Source of the DNA: Anaerophaga thermohalophila DSM 12881
GTDB lineage: Bacteria > Bacteroidota > Bacteroidia > Bacteroidales > Marinilabiliaceae
Direction: 5' to 3'
Length of the DNA: 64,000 nucleotides
Assembly (NCBI RefSeq): GCF_000191885.1
Contig: NZ_AEWI01000014.1
Coordinates: forward strand, 1 to 64,000
Part shown: positions 1 to 8,045 of the stretch, one piece after another
Numbering within the stretch: position 1 is the stretch's first letter
Layout of the letters: every line of letters begins with the position of its first letter
Made by a program: the position numbers and the translations under genes
The notes under the pieces: model-generated
The model's input: only the letters and a program-made list of their open reading frames with translations
Told to the model about the DNA's origin: nothing
The model's database searches: none

Positions 1-138
1 ATTATCAGATAGTTGCAAAATAAAATAATCGAAATTTGTGCATTTTTTTTGTTTTTTTGGGTGGCATTTTTCACAAGTTGGGTTAATAACTTTATTTTTT
101 AACAACAGTCTCTACACTCTTTAGATAATGTCATCGGT

Positions 139-987
139 TTACCTATTGTAAAACCCCAATTTTCTCTTCAATGTTTTGGTATAAATAGTAAAATAGGTAT
201 CGATAAAATTGAAAATGCTTTGGAAGCCATATCTGCGATCGGTAACTAACTCTTCCTTTATTGTTATATTCATTCCCTCTGAAACAATGAAATCATCCGA
301 AATATCCTCCCAACGTACTTTCCCATACCCATCAAATCTATTGGCAACATTTTTATCATGTATGATCGACATCCATAACCGCTTACCTTTTATTTGCAAA
401 ATATCTTTTTCTTTTTTCCATGAGGCATGATTTCTGGCCCAAATGGTTTTAGGATTCTCATTTTTTTCTATTAACGACAAAAAAGGATTAAATATATGTT
501 CCTTCTTACCAAGCCTAAACGTTGGTGAAATTTGAAGCGTATATCCTGATATTGAGTCAATAACAGTAAAATTCTGATTATCAAAAAAACTTTGAATAGT
601 ATCAATATAGTATTTACTCAGGCAATCATCATTATCGATTCTTGAAGTTATTACATGTGACACATCCTGAGTTTCGTGCTGTATCTTTTTTGTAAGCGCA
701 GGATAAAAAGCCTTCATGCCATCAATGAAAAAGAACTCAATATTTTCCTGCTCACCAAGTAGGGACTGAATTATTTTTCTGTATTTCAAAGGCGTTTTTG
801 CATCAAAATAAATCAACCACGTAAATGACTGATTTGTTTGGTTCAAGACGCTCGGCAAACAAAAATTTTTGAAAAGCCGGATTCGATGATCCAACCAATT
901 AGTGTCAACTAAAGGTTCTCTGTTTTTTGTTGTTTTCCACTCTTTATTTCTGAGATTGAAGCGTGTTATCAGATAGTGCTTAAACAT
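139..987 (-). CDS. Putative rhamnosyltransferase-like glycosyltransferase
   Basis: A 282-residue cytosolic protein resembling the 'putative rhamnosyl transferase' family of cell-surface polysaccharide loci. An early block (about residues 30-60) carries RLFKNFCLPSVLNQTNQSF and TWLIYFDAKTP, typical of that family. A central TSRIDNDDCLSKYYID block (about residue 115) supplies the Asp-rich nucleotide-sugar/metal site. The C-terminal third has WEDISDDFIVSEGMN. No signal peptide or membrane segment is visible. The next gene on the same strand is a family 2 glycosyltransferase, but a MITE lies between them, so co-transcription is uncertain. The family call is by motif recall; the donor sugar is unknown. 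Confidence 0.7.
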   Translation of the reverse strand: MFKHYLITRFNLRNKEWKTTKNREPLVDTNWLDHRIRLFKNFCLPSVLNQTNQSFTWLIYFDAKTPLKYRKIIQSLLGEQENIEFFFIDGMKAFYPALTKKIQHETQDVSHVITSRIDNDDCLSKYYIDTIQSFFDNQNFTVIDSISGYTLQISPTFRLGKKEHIFNPFLSLIEKNENPKTIWARNHASWKKEKDILQIKGKRLWMSIIHDKNVANRFDGYGKVRWEDISDDFIVSEGMNITIKEELVTDRRYGFQSIFNFIDTYFTIYTKTLKRKLGFYNR

Positions 988-1002
988 TAATGTTTCTAAT
1001 TA

Positions 1003-1145
1003 TGAGTGCGGTCTAAAAAGCATCTTTGTTGCCAAACTCGTTGTTGTTTTAAATTATTGCATCCTCATTAACAACAAGTTAACTCCGGTACAAAAATTTA
1101 AAACGCCTGGATTTTGACAAAAATATGCTTTTCATACTGCACTCA
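1003..1145 (-). mobile_element. 143-bp MITE, copy A (reverse orientation)
   Basis: The element begins TGAGTGCGGTCTAAAAAGCA and ends with its near-inverse ATGCTTTTCATACTGCACTCA. It is flanked on both sides by ATTA (999-1002 and 1146-1149), a 4-bp target duplication. Other copies lie at 14430, 26444, 45341 and 49469, with a partial copy at 10945. It lies between the two glycosyltransferase genes and has no coding capacity. Confidence 0.85.
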
Positions 1146-1202
1146 ATTATATTTCAAAATGACAGGTAAAATAATGCCTGTTTATCAAGTCGGGAAAGTT
1201 TC

Positions 1203-2024
1203 TCACATATATTTATCAATGCCATTCTCAACCCACCATGTATGTTTTTTTTTTACCTCACTTCTGATAGCTTTATTGCGACGAATAGACTCTTTAGTTT
1301 TGTAAGGCCTCTCATGCTCCAAATGGATACAGACTGCAGAATAACGGATCTGCCGGGATTTTATTCCATAATTCTGAAGTCTTTCGCCCAACTCTCTGTC
1401 CTGACCTCCGTAATGCATATTCTCATTAAACCCGTTCACAGCGATAATATCCTTCTTCCAGCCTGAAGAGTTGTGACCGTTCCAGGAAGCTTTCGTAGGA
1501 GTTAACCTATTCATGAACTTTGGATACCATTTACTCTGAAGCAGTTTTGTGCTTTTAAATGTCCGGGGCAAACCATTATCGTATAACCATCTTAAATCAA
1601 AAGCCCTTTCCTCCTCCACATCTTCCCGTAAAATTTTTCGGCTCAAATCCAAAGGCAAACGCAATGTCCCTCCCGATAAAAAATAACCCGGTTCTGCATA
1701 TTTTAAATGAACCTCAACAAAATCTTTACGTGGAATACAATCGCCATCGCTAAAAATCAGATAATCAGACTCTGATGCAATAACCGCTTTATTAAGAATC
1801 GGACACTTCTGGTAGCCTTCATCCGGATGCCATACATGTTTAATATTTAATTGACTGTTCGTTTTAAATTCATCAATAACTCTTTTCGTCTCTTCTCCCG
1901 AGCCGTCATCGGCTATCACGATCTCAAAGTCTTTCTCTGTCTGACACTCATATCCCCACAAAACTTTTCTGAGCCATTCAGGTTGATTATATGTTGTGAA
2001 AATAACTGATGCCCGCCTTGCCAT
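1203..2024 (-). CDS. Family 2 glycosyltransferase
   Basis: A 273-residue GT-A fold glycosyltransferase. The N-terminus SVIFTTYNQPEWLRKVLWG with FEIVIADDGSGEET (residues about 7-45) is the classic GT2 nucleotide-binding start. LIFSDGDCIPRKDF (about residue 90) contains the DXD-type metal site. The C-terminal NGFNENMHYGGQDRELGERL (about residues 195-215) matches the galactosyltransferase-like C-terminal region, with the ED/QDR acid motif. There is no membrane anchor. It most likely transfers a sugar during surface polysaccharide or LPS assembly; the acceptor is unknown. Confidence 0.85.
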   Translation of the reverse strand: MARRASVIFTTYNQPEWLRKVLWGYECQTEKDFEIVIADDGSGEETKRVIDEFKTNSQLNIKHVWHPDEGYQKCPILNKAVIASESDYLIFSDGDCIPRKDFVEVHLKYAEPGYFLSGGTLRLPLDLSRKILREDVEEERAFDLRWLYDNGLPRTFKSTKLLQSKWYPKFMNRLTPTKASWNGHNSSGWKKDIIAVNGFNENMHYGGQDRELGERLQNYGIKSRQIRYSAVCIHLEHERPYKTKESIRRNKAIRSEVKKKHTWWVENGIDKYM

Positions 2025-2149
2025 AAATTACGATTCTGAGATAATTATATATGCAAATATAATTATTTAGTTTGATGAGCCTGCGCAATCCATAAGAGTT
2101 TTAAGATACATAAAAAAATCTTGCTGCTCTGCCTTTCCGGCATTTTCAT

Positions 2150-2157
2150 TATTTTTG
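2150..2157 (+). promoter_or_regulatory. Possible Bacteroidota -7 box (TATTTTTG)
   Basis: TATTTTTG fits the TAnnTTTG consensus and lies 33 bases upstream of the sulfatase-fold gene start at 2190. No good -33 TTTG is seen at the usual spacing, so support is limited to one box. Confidence 0.35.
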
Positions 2158-2189
2158 CACACTCAATATTAACAGATTATTAACACAAA

Positions 2190-4043
2190 ATGAAGCAGTT
2201 TTTTCATACATTCCTGCGGGTTTACCTGTTCTGGTTGCTGTTTTTTGCATTCTTCAGAGCACTATTTATCGTTGCAAATTACAGTTTTTCCAATGATACC
2301 CCCGTGGGTACAATATTGGCATCTTTCGGACCGGGATTGCGCATGGACCTCTCCTTTTCGGGCTACCTGATGTTACTCATCATCGTTATTCAACTGGTCG
2401 CTCTTCCAATCGGAAAACGTTTTTGTGCAAGATGCATTCGCCGGCTGCATTATTTTCTGATTCCTGTTTTTACCGGCCTCCAACTGGGCGACATTGATCT
2501 GTTCCGTTACTGGGGCGCCCATCTTAACAGGGAAGCCATCTCATTCCTTAAAACGCCTGACATCATTTTTAATTCCCTTCATTGGATGGAAGTTGTTTTG
2601 TTCTTCATTATCTGGGCAGCCATTTCTGTTCTGTTGATATTTCTTTTCAACAGGCTCGTGTTGCGGACTTCATTTAATGAAAGTTTTAACATGAGGAAGA
2701 CAATCATCAACTGGGGAATTACTCTTTTTCTGGGTGCGCTGTTGATAGTACCCATCCGCGGAAGCTTCAGTGTTGCACCCATTAATACCGGAGTTGCCTA
2801 CTTCTCCAACCATCTGTTTGCCAACAATGCTGCCGTTAACCCCCTGTGGAATTTTGCATATTCACTAAAACGAAGTGCTTTTGAAGATAACCAATACCAT
2901 TTCATTAAGGATGAAAAAGCCCGTGAAATGTTCGACGAAATGATGCATCAATCGGGGCATTTCCCGAAAATCCTGAACAGCGAAAAACCGAATATCGTGG
3001 TTATCCTTCTTGAAAGTTTTTCTGCACAGGCTATAGCTGCAATGGGTGGAGAAGATGTAACGCCAAACCTGAATAGACTAATGGAAGAAGGCATCTTCTT
3101 CTCTAACACCTATTCAACCAGCTTCCGTTCCGATCACGGTATCGTTGGCGTTCTTACAGGGTATCCCGGCATTCCCGGCTATTCTATTATGCAATATCCC
3201 GACAAATCGAGACACCTGAATTTCATCCCTCAAAAATTAAAAGAGGCAGGCTATAAAGATTTCAATTTCTTGTATGGTGGCGATATGAAATTTAAAAACA
3301 TGAAATCGCTAATTACACTTGCCGGTTTTGATGATGTAGTGGATATTGATGACTTTCCAAAGGAAAATCAGGGGAAGAAGTGGGGCGTTCACGATGAATA
3401 CACTTTTGACCGGTTTGTTACCATGATACAGAATTCGGAAAGCCCTTCCTTCAATTTTTTCTTCACCCTGAGCAGTCACGAGCCCTTCGATGTGCCGATG
3501 GAACGCGTTTATGAAGACGATTATTACAATTCGGTTCATTATACCGACAGATGCTTAGGTAATTTTTTTGAAGAAATGAAAACTTCAGGCATCTGGGACA
3601 ACACGCTTTTTATACTTGTAGCCGACCACGGGGTCGTTGGCCCCGAAAAACTGGGTTATACAAAATCGCGACGTTATCATATTCCCATGGTATGGACGGG
3701 CGGTCCCTTGACGGTAAAAGATACCAGCGTCAACACTTATGCGTCACAAATCGATCTGGCCTCAACGCTTCTAAATCAGTTGCAGATTGATGCTTCCGGT
3801 TTTAAATTCAGTAAAAATATTCTTGATAATGAAGTCAACGGTTTCTCATTTCTTCATTATTCCGACGGATTTGGCTATATTGATGAGAAAATTTTCCAGA
3901 TGTACGACAAAGCCAACCTGAGACCGCTGGAGATGAAAGGGGCTGAAACGCTTGAAGACAGCCTGAAAGCCAAAGTTTTTTTGCAAATGGTGGCGAAGGA
4001 TTTTAAAGAGAGATTGAGCAATAATAGATCGTTAGATCATTAG
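2190..4043 (+). CDS. LtaS-like sulfatase-fold membrane enzyme
   Basis: A 617-residue protein with an N-terminal block of about five membrane helices (residues 8-205) followed by an extracytoplasmic alkaline-phosphatase/sulfatase-type domain. The domain opens with NIVVILLESFSAQAIAAMGG (about residues 269-290) and continues with the nucleophile region STSFRSDHGIVGVLTGYPG. It ends with the metal-site motif LFILVADHGVVGP (about residue 475). This matches the LTA synthase/phosphoglycerol transferase family, which in Gram-negative bacteria modifies surface glycans or lipids rather than making lipoteichoic acid. The U32 gene starts 22 bases downstream, suggesting an operon. The substrate is unknown. 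Confidence 0.85.
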   Translation: MKQFFHTFLRVYLFWLLFFAFFRALFIVANYSFSNDTPVGTILASFGPGLRMDLSFSGYLMLLIIVIQLVALPIGKRFCARCIRRLHYFLIPVFTGLQLGDIDLFRYWGAHLNREAISFLKTPDIIFNSLHWMEVVLFFIIWAAISVLLIFLFNRLVLRTSFNESFNMRKTIINWGITLFLGALLIVPIRGSFSVAPINTGVAYFSNHLFANNAAVNPLWNFAYSLKRSAFEDNQYHFIKDEKAREMFDEMMHQSGHFPKILNSEKPNIVVILLESFSAQAIAAMGGEDVTPNLNRLMEEGIFFSNTYSTSFRSDHGIVGVLTGYPGIPGYSIMQYPDKSRHLNFIPQKLKEAGYKDFNFLYGGDMKFKNMKSLITLAGFDDVVDIDDFPKENQGKKWGVHDEYTFDRFVTMIQNSESPSFNFFFTLSSHEPFDVPMERVYEDDYYNSVHYTDRCLGNFFEEMKTSGIWDNTLFILVADHGVVGPEKLGYTKSRRYHIPMVWTGGPLTVKDTSVNTYASQIDLASTLLNQLQIDASGFKFSKNILDNEVNGFSFLHYSDGFGYIDEKIFQMYDKANLRPLEMKGAETLEDSLKAKVFLQMVAKDFKERLSNNRSLDH

Positions 4044-4065
4044 AATTTAAAATATTAACAGAGTA

Positions 4066-5325
4066 ATGGACCGAAAAAAATTAAAACGGAGCGATTTTGA
4101 AGTCATGGCACCGGTGGGTTCCTATGAGTCACTCATGGCAGCCATTCAGGGAGGAGCCGATTCGGTCTATTTTGGGGCAGAAAAACTCAATATGCGTTCG
4201 CGATCGTCCAGCAATTTTTCCACCGACGATTTGCGGAAAATTGTTGACATTGCCTCGCGACACAACGTAAAAACTTATCTTACAGTTAACACTGTTCTTT
4301 ACGACACCGACCTGCCTGTTATGCGGTCACTTATTGATGCAGCCAGAGAAAGCGGCATCTCGGCAATTATTGCTTCCGACCAGGCTGCCATCAACTATGC
4401 CAACAACATTGGCGTAGAAGTTCACATATCCACCCAGGTCAACATTTCAAATGTAGAAGCACTTAAATTTTACAGCCGTTTTGCCGATGTGGTGGTATTG
4501 GCCCGTGAATTAAACCTCGATCAGGTTAGCGCTATTCACAAGGCCATAGAAGAGGAACAAATTAAAGGGCCATCAGGGAAACTCATGCGTATAGAGATGT
4601 TTTCGCACGGCGCATTGTGTATGGCCATATCGGGCAAATGTTACCTGAGTTTACATCAGTTGAATTCATCTGCTAACCGGGGTGGATGCCTGCAGCCCTG
4701 TCGCAGAAGCTATATTGTCACCGAAAAAAATACCGGTCAGGAACTTGAAGTAGACAATGAACACATCATGTCTCCCAAAGACCTTAAGACCATTCACTTC
4801 CTGAATAAAATGATAGATGCCGGCGTGCGGGTCTTTAAAATTGAAGGCCGCGCCCGTGGCCCTGAATATGTAAAAACGGTCGTCTCCTGCTACCGCGAAG
4901 CCATCAACTCGGTACTTGACGACACATATTCGCAGGATAAAATCAACCACTGGGAAGAGAGCCTGGCATCCGTTTTCAATCGTGGTTTTTGGGATGGTTA
5001 TTACCTGGGACAAAAACTCGGAGAGTGGACCGCAGATTATGGATCGCTTGCCACCCGTAAAAAAGTTTATATCGGAAAAGGAACCAACTATTTCCCTAAA
5101 ATTGGTGTCGCCGAATTTCTTCTGGAAACAAAAAGTCTGAAGACAGGCGATGAGATACTTATTACCGGCCCAACCACCGGCGTGGTGGAAATGAAAGTTC
5201 CGGAGATCAGAGTCGACCTGAAACGGGTGAATGAAGCCCAAAAAGGGGACCGCTTTTCAATGCCTGTGGACGTTAAAATCAGACGGTCGGATAAGTTGTA
5301 TAAATGGATGTCAAAAAAAGTCTAA
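4066..5325 (+). CDS. U32 peptidase-family protein (TrhP/RlhA-like)
   Basis: A 419-residue cytosolic protein. The N-terminus EVMAPVGSYESLMAAIQGGADSV (from about residue 12) and VDIASRHNVKTYLTVNT form the TIM-barrel-like U32 region. The Cys-rich block HGALCMAISGKCYLSL with NRGGCLQPCRRSY (about residues 178-218) supplies four Cys that coordinate an iron-sulfur cluster in characterised relatives. The C-terminal RRS-like beta domain (about 330-419) is present. Named members (TrhP, RlhA) take part in prephenate-dependent hydroxylation of tRNA or 23S rRNA. Which subgroup this belongs to cannot be settled by eye. It is probably co-transcribed with the preceding gene. Confidence 0.88.
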   Translation: MDRKKLKRSDFEVMAPVGSYESLMAAIQGGADSVYFGAEKLNMRSRSSSNFSTDDLRKIVDIASRHNVKTYLTVNTVLYDTDLPVMRSLIDAARESGISAIIASDQAAINYANNIGVEVHISTQVNISNVEALKFYSRFADVVVLARELNLDQVSAIHKAIEEEQIKGPSGKLMRIEMFSHGALCMAISGKCYLSLHQLNSSANRGGCLQPCRRSYIVTEKNTGQELEVDNEHIMSPKDLKTIHFLNKMIDAGVRVFKIEGRARGPEYVKTVVSCYREAINSVLDDTYSQDKINHWEESLASVFNRGFWDGYYLGQKLGEWTADYGSLATRKKVYIGKGTNYFPKIGVAEFLLETKSLKTGDEILITGPTTGVVEMKVPEIRVDLKRVNEAQKGDRFSMPVDVKIRRSDKLYKWMSKKV

Positions 5326-5329
5326 ACGC

Positions 5330-5380
5330 AAAGAGCCCATAATACTATGTTTTTATGAGCGCGGCATAAAAAGGCTCTTT
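5330..5380 (+). terminator. Inverted repeat downstream of the U32 gene
   Basis: AAAGAGCC at 5330-5337 is exactly complementary to GGCTCTTT at 5373-5380, just after the U32 stop codon. The long loop contains a MITE-end-like stretch beginning TGAGCGCGGCATAAAAAG. It is a possible transcription stop or a decayed MITE end. Confidence 0.4.
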
Positions 5381-5476
5381 ATGGACAGACAAAAATAATT
5401 TAGAAACAAACCTCTTTATCTTGTGACTTAAAATTACTAACTTGTCGTTAAGAATAAATTAAAAAACCACCAAGTC

Positions 5477-5725
5477 ATGCAAAAAGAAGAAAAAAATACA
5501 AAGAAAGACAGGAAGAAGTCATCAGGCGCCTGGACCATTGGTTGGGGCTGGTTTGTTGTAGTACCCGCACTGGCATTTTTGTCATGGGCCACCAGGAAAG
5601 GCATCAAAGATGTTATTGAAGAAGAACATCCCTCGCCGCTGACAATTCTGAAAGAACGGTATGTAAAAGGAGAAATTGACCGGAACGAGTACGAAGAGAA
5701 GCTGAAGGATTTAATGGGGACTTAA
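5477..5725 (+). CDS. Small SHOCT-domain membrane protein
   Basis: An 82-residue protein. A basic N-terminus is followed by one hydrophobic segment (about residues 22-38, GWGWFVVVPALAFLSW) and a C-terminal SHOCT-type motif, SPLTILKERYVKGEIDRNEYEEKLKDL (residues 52-80, given in two parts: SPLTILKERYVKG and EIDRNEYEEKLKDL). SHOCT domains are short oligomerisation or peptide-binding modules, and their partner here is unknown. It stands alone between the U32 gene and a repeat-rich stretch. There is no further functional clue. Confidence 0.75.
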   Translation: MQKEEKNTKKDRKKSSGAWTIGWGWFVVVPALAFLSWATRKGIKDVIEEEHPSPLTILKERYVKGEIDRNEYEEKLKDLMGT

Positions 5726-5925
5726 AGCAAACAACCATAACCACAGAAGCCTTTCAGGCGTCGTTACTATTGTGGATTTACTTATCTGTCTGTGCCTTTC
5801 GGCAGGAAGGTATCGAAATCTCTAACAATCTGTTCTAAATTAGCTCAATCTTAATATAAGTTAAGAGCTTGAATGGTTTATTTTTTAAAACTCAAGCGAA
5901 AGCATTTTTCTTCTTTCTCCAATCC

Positions 5926-6118
5926 TTTCATCCGTATAAAATTTATTTATTAAGGTCGGATGGAACTCGCATGCAAGAACTTATACATATTCTGATTGTG
6001 GCAAACCTTGCCATGCTCGTTTCATCAGTATAAAATAAGTCTAAGTCATTGGTCTGATGGAACTCGCATGATTGAGTTTTATACATGTTCTTTTGGGACA
6101 AACTTTGTCATGCTCGTT
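5926..6118 (+). repeat. TTTCATC family, two tandem units
   Basis: Two head-to-tail units of about 94 and 97 bases start at 5926 and 6020. Each begins TTTCATC(C/A)GTATAAAAT, carries GATGGAACTCGCATG in the middle, and ends near CATGCTCG before the next TTTCAT. The second unit runs into the 3' end of the minus-strand gene fragment at 6079. The rest of the 5726-6078 gap shows no gene. Confidence 0.85.
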
Positions 6119-6402
6119 TCATTTTTTAACGGTCCAATATCCACTACCGCACCAAACTCTATAAATACATTATAAAATTTTTCAAAGTTTTTTCCCCAAT
6201 AAATCATCGCACAAGACATTGGTGCTCCTTTCCCCACATCTAACCCCTTTTCAAGAAACTTTAATCTTGTGTCATATAAAAAACATATTGCTCTCGCTTG
6301 ACCGAAAACACTTTGTTTCCAATGAGCTGTATTAGTAGCAACTGGCACAAGAGCAAGAACTTTTGAACCATATTTATTATGAGAAAATGTCCATTCTTTT
6401 AT
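6079..6402 (-). pseudogene. C-terminal fragment of a DNA adenine methyltransferase-like gene
   Basis: An open minus-strand stretch with no start codon of its own, opening after a stop at 6403-6405. It encodes YGSKVLALVPVATNTAHWKQ and ICFLYDTRLKFLEKG, then KGAPMSCAMIYWGKNFEKF. These resemble the C-terminal half of phage-type DNA N6-adenine methyltransferases (family by recall). The N-terminal half, including the SAM site, is missing, so this is a remnant. The last 14 residues (NETSMTKFVPKEHV) are encoded by a TTTCATC-family repeat unit read in reverse, so the true 3' end has been replaced by repeat DNA. Confidence 0.55.
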
Positions 6403-6690
6403 TTACGAATTTCAAAAACCATTATAAATACAACCCCCACCTTCCGGTCATAAAGCATTGAAAAAGGAGATGACACAGTTTTTTTGAACAACCCTGGCCC
6501 CTCAGCGTCATCGCGTCTTTGCGTTTAAACCCTTTTTAATTCCGCTATAGCTCTCCTATATTAATTCAATATTAACTCCTTCCCTCTCTTTTTAACGGTT
6601 AATTAAACCCGCCTTAAACTACACGCAATCTTGGCCTTGTTCTTTTGTAGTGTCAAAAAACAGATGACAAACCAAAAAAACAAGTAGACA

Positions 6691-7923
6691 ATGAAAAATC
6701 GTTTTAAACTAATGAGCCTTCTCCTTGCAATAGGAATGGCTGTATCATTCAGCTCTTGCAGCGATGATGATGATGACAACAATAACACAGGAGATGACAC
6801 AGGAAATGTTATTACAGGAAATGTTATTGTAACGGAAAACATTACCGAAAATACCACCTGGACCAGCGACAAAGTATATCAATTGGGTGGTAGAATTACC
6901 GTAGAAGCAGGGGCTACTCTCACCATTGAGCCCGGAACCATTATTAAAGGTGAGGCCGGAACGGGTGCTAATGCTACCGCACTATTAATTGCGCGTGGTG
7001 CCAAAATTATGGCTGAAGGTACCGCTGATGCACCCATTATTTTCACTTCTGTTGCCGATGAGATCAGCCCGGAACAGGTCGCTGAAGGAAACTTTAGGAG
7101 TCCTAACCTTGAACCAGACATCAATGGCCTTTGGGGAGGTGTTCTTGTTTTGGGAAATGCCCGTATCTCAGCATCCAATGAAGCAGGAGATATTTCTGAA
7201 GTACAGATTGAAGGCATTCCTACCTCTGATACTAACGGCCTTTATGGAGGAGATGATGATGAGGACAACTCAGGGGTACTGAAATACATTTCTATCCGTC
7301 ATGGTGGAAGTAATATTGGATCAGGTAACGAAATTAACGGGCTGACGCTTGGTGGTGTAGGATCCGGTACCGTTATCGAAAATGTTGAGATTGTATCGAA
7401 TCAGGATGACGGTATCGAATGGTTTGGTGGAACCGTAAATGTTAAGAATGCTGTTGTATGGAATGTAGGTGACGATGCGATAGATGCCGACCAGTCATGG
7501 ACAGGAACTCTTGATAACTTTATAGTCATTAGTCCTTCCGATCATAACTTCGAGCTTGACGGCCCGGAAGGTTCCCAGGATTTCGGACCCTATACTATTA
7601 AAAACGGAGTCGTTATTGCCAATAGTGAAAACAAGAGTTCTTCGGACTTGATAAATACCGACGACAATACAAGTGTTCATTTCGACAATATCTTTATTAC
7701 TGCCATTGCAGAAGGTCAGCAAATAAACAGAGTTGTGCATGAAGTTGGAGATGTAGTATTTGCCAACATCGTTCTGGACGTTGAAGAAGCCGAACTTCCA
7801 AATCATATTAAAGGTGATATTGTACCCGAAGGAATCACTGCAGGCAATGCTCCTGCATCACCCATTGATACATCACTCTTCGGATGGACATGGGCTGCTC
7901 AAAGTGGTGCAACCAATTTCTAA
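6691..7923 (+). CDS. Surface-exposed lipoprotein with beta-helix-like repeats
   Basis: A 410-residue protein. The signal peptide ends in the lipobox FSSC (Cys at about residue 23), followed at once by SDDDDDNNN. An acidic run after the lipid Cys is the surface-export signal of Bacteroidota lipoproteins. The body (about residues 45-350) has VEAGATLTIEPGTIIKG, IIFTS, GGVLVLGNA and YISIRHGG motifs typical of parallel right-handed beta-helix proteins. The gene lies 122 bases upstream of a TonB-dependent receptor, with a terminator-like hairpin in the gap. The pair may work in uptake or adhesion, but no ligand can be named. Confidence 0.75.
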   Translation: MKNRFKLMSLLLAIGMAVSFSSCSDDDDDNNNTGDDTGNVITGNVIVTENITENTTWTSDKVYQLGGRITVEAGATLTIEPGTIIKGEAGTGANATALLIARGAKIMAEGTADAPIIFTSVADEISPEQVAEGNFRSPNLEPDINGLWGGVLVLGNARISASNEAGDISEVQIEGIPTSDTNGLYGGDDDEDNSGVLKYISIRHGGSNIGSGNEINGLTLGGVGSGTVIENVEIVSNQDDGIEWFGGTVNVKNAVVWNVGDDAIDADQSWTGTLDNFIVISPSDHNFELDGPEGSQDFGPYTIKNGVVIANSENKSSSDLINTDDNTSVHFDNIFITAIAEGQQINRVVHEVGDVVFANIVLDVEEAELPNHIKGDIVPEGITAGNAPASPIDTSLFGWTWAAQSGATNF

Positions 7924-7961
7924 AAAACTTCAATAAAAAACAGGATTGAGTAAAGTAAAAA

Positions 7962-8011
7962 AGACAGGCTTGCAGATTCTTAGGTTTTGCAAGTCTGTCT
8001 CTTTTTCTTTT
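7962..8011 (+). terminator. Rho-independent terminator or attenuator between lipoprotein and receptor
   Basis: AGACAGGCTTGCA (7962-7974) pairs with TGCAAGTCTGTCT (7988-8000), a 13-bp stem with one G-U pair, followed by CTTTTTCTTTT. It may reduce read-through into the receptor gene. Confidence 0.7.
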
Positions 8012-8045
8012 GAAAAAGAAACCATGATAAACAAACGGATGAACA

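Noticed and set aside
4666-5241. 191-residue minus-strand frame within the U32 gene
   Set aside because: Antisense shadow of a conserved gene, with no recognisable domain.
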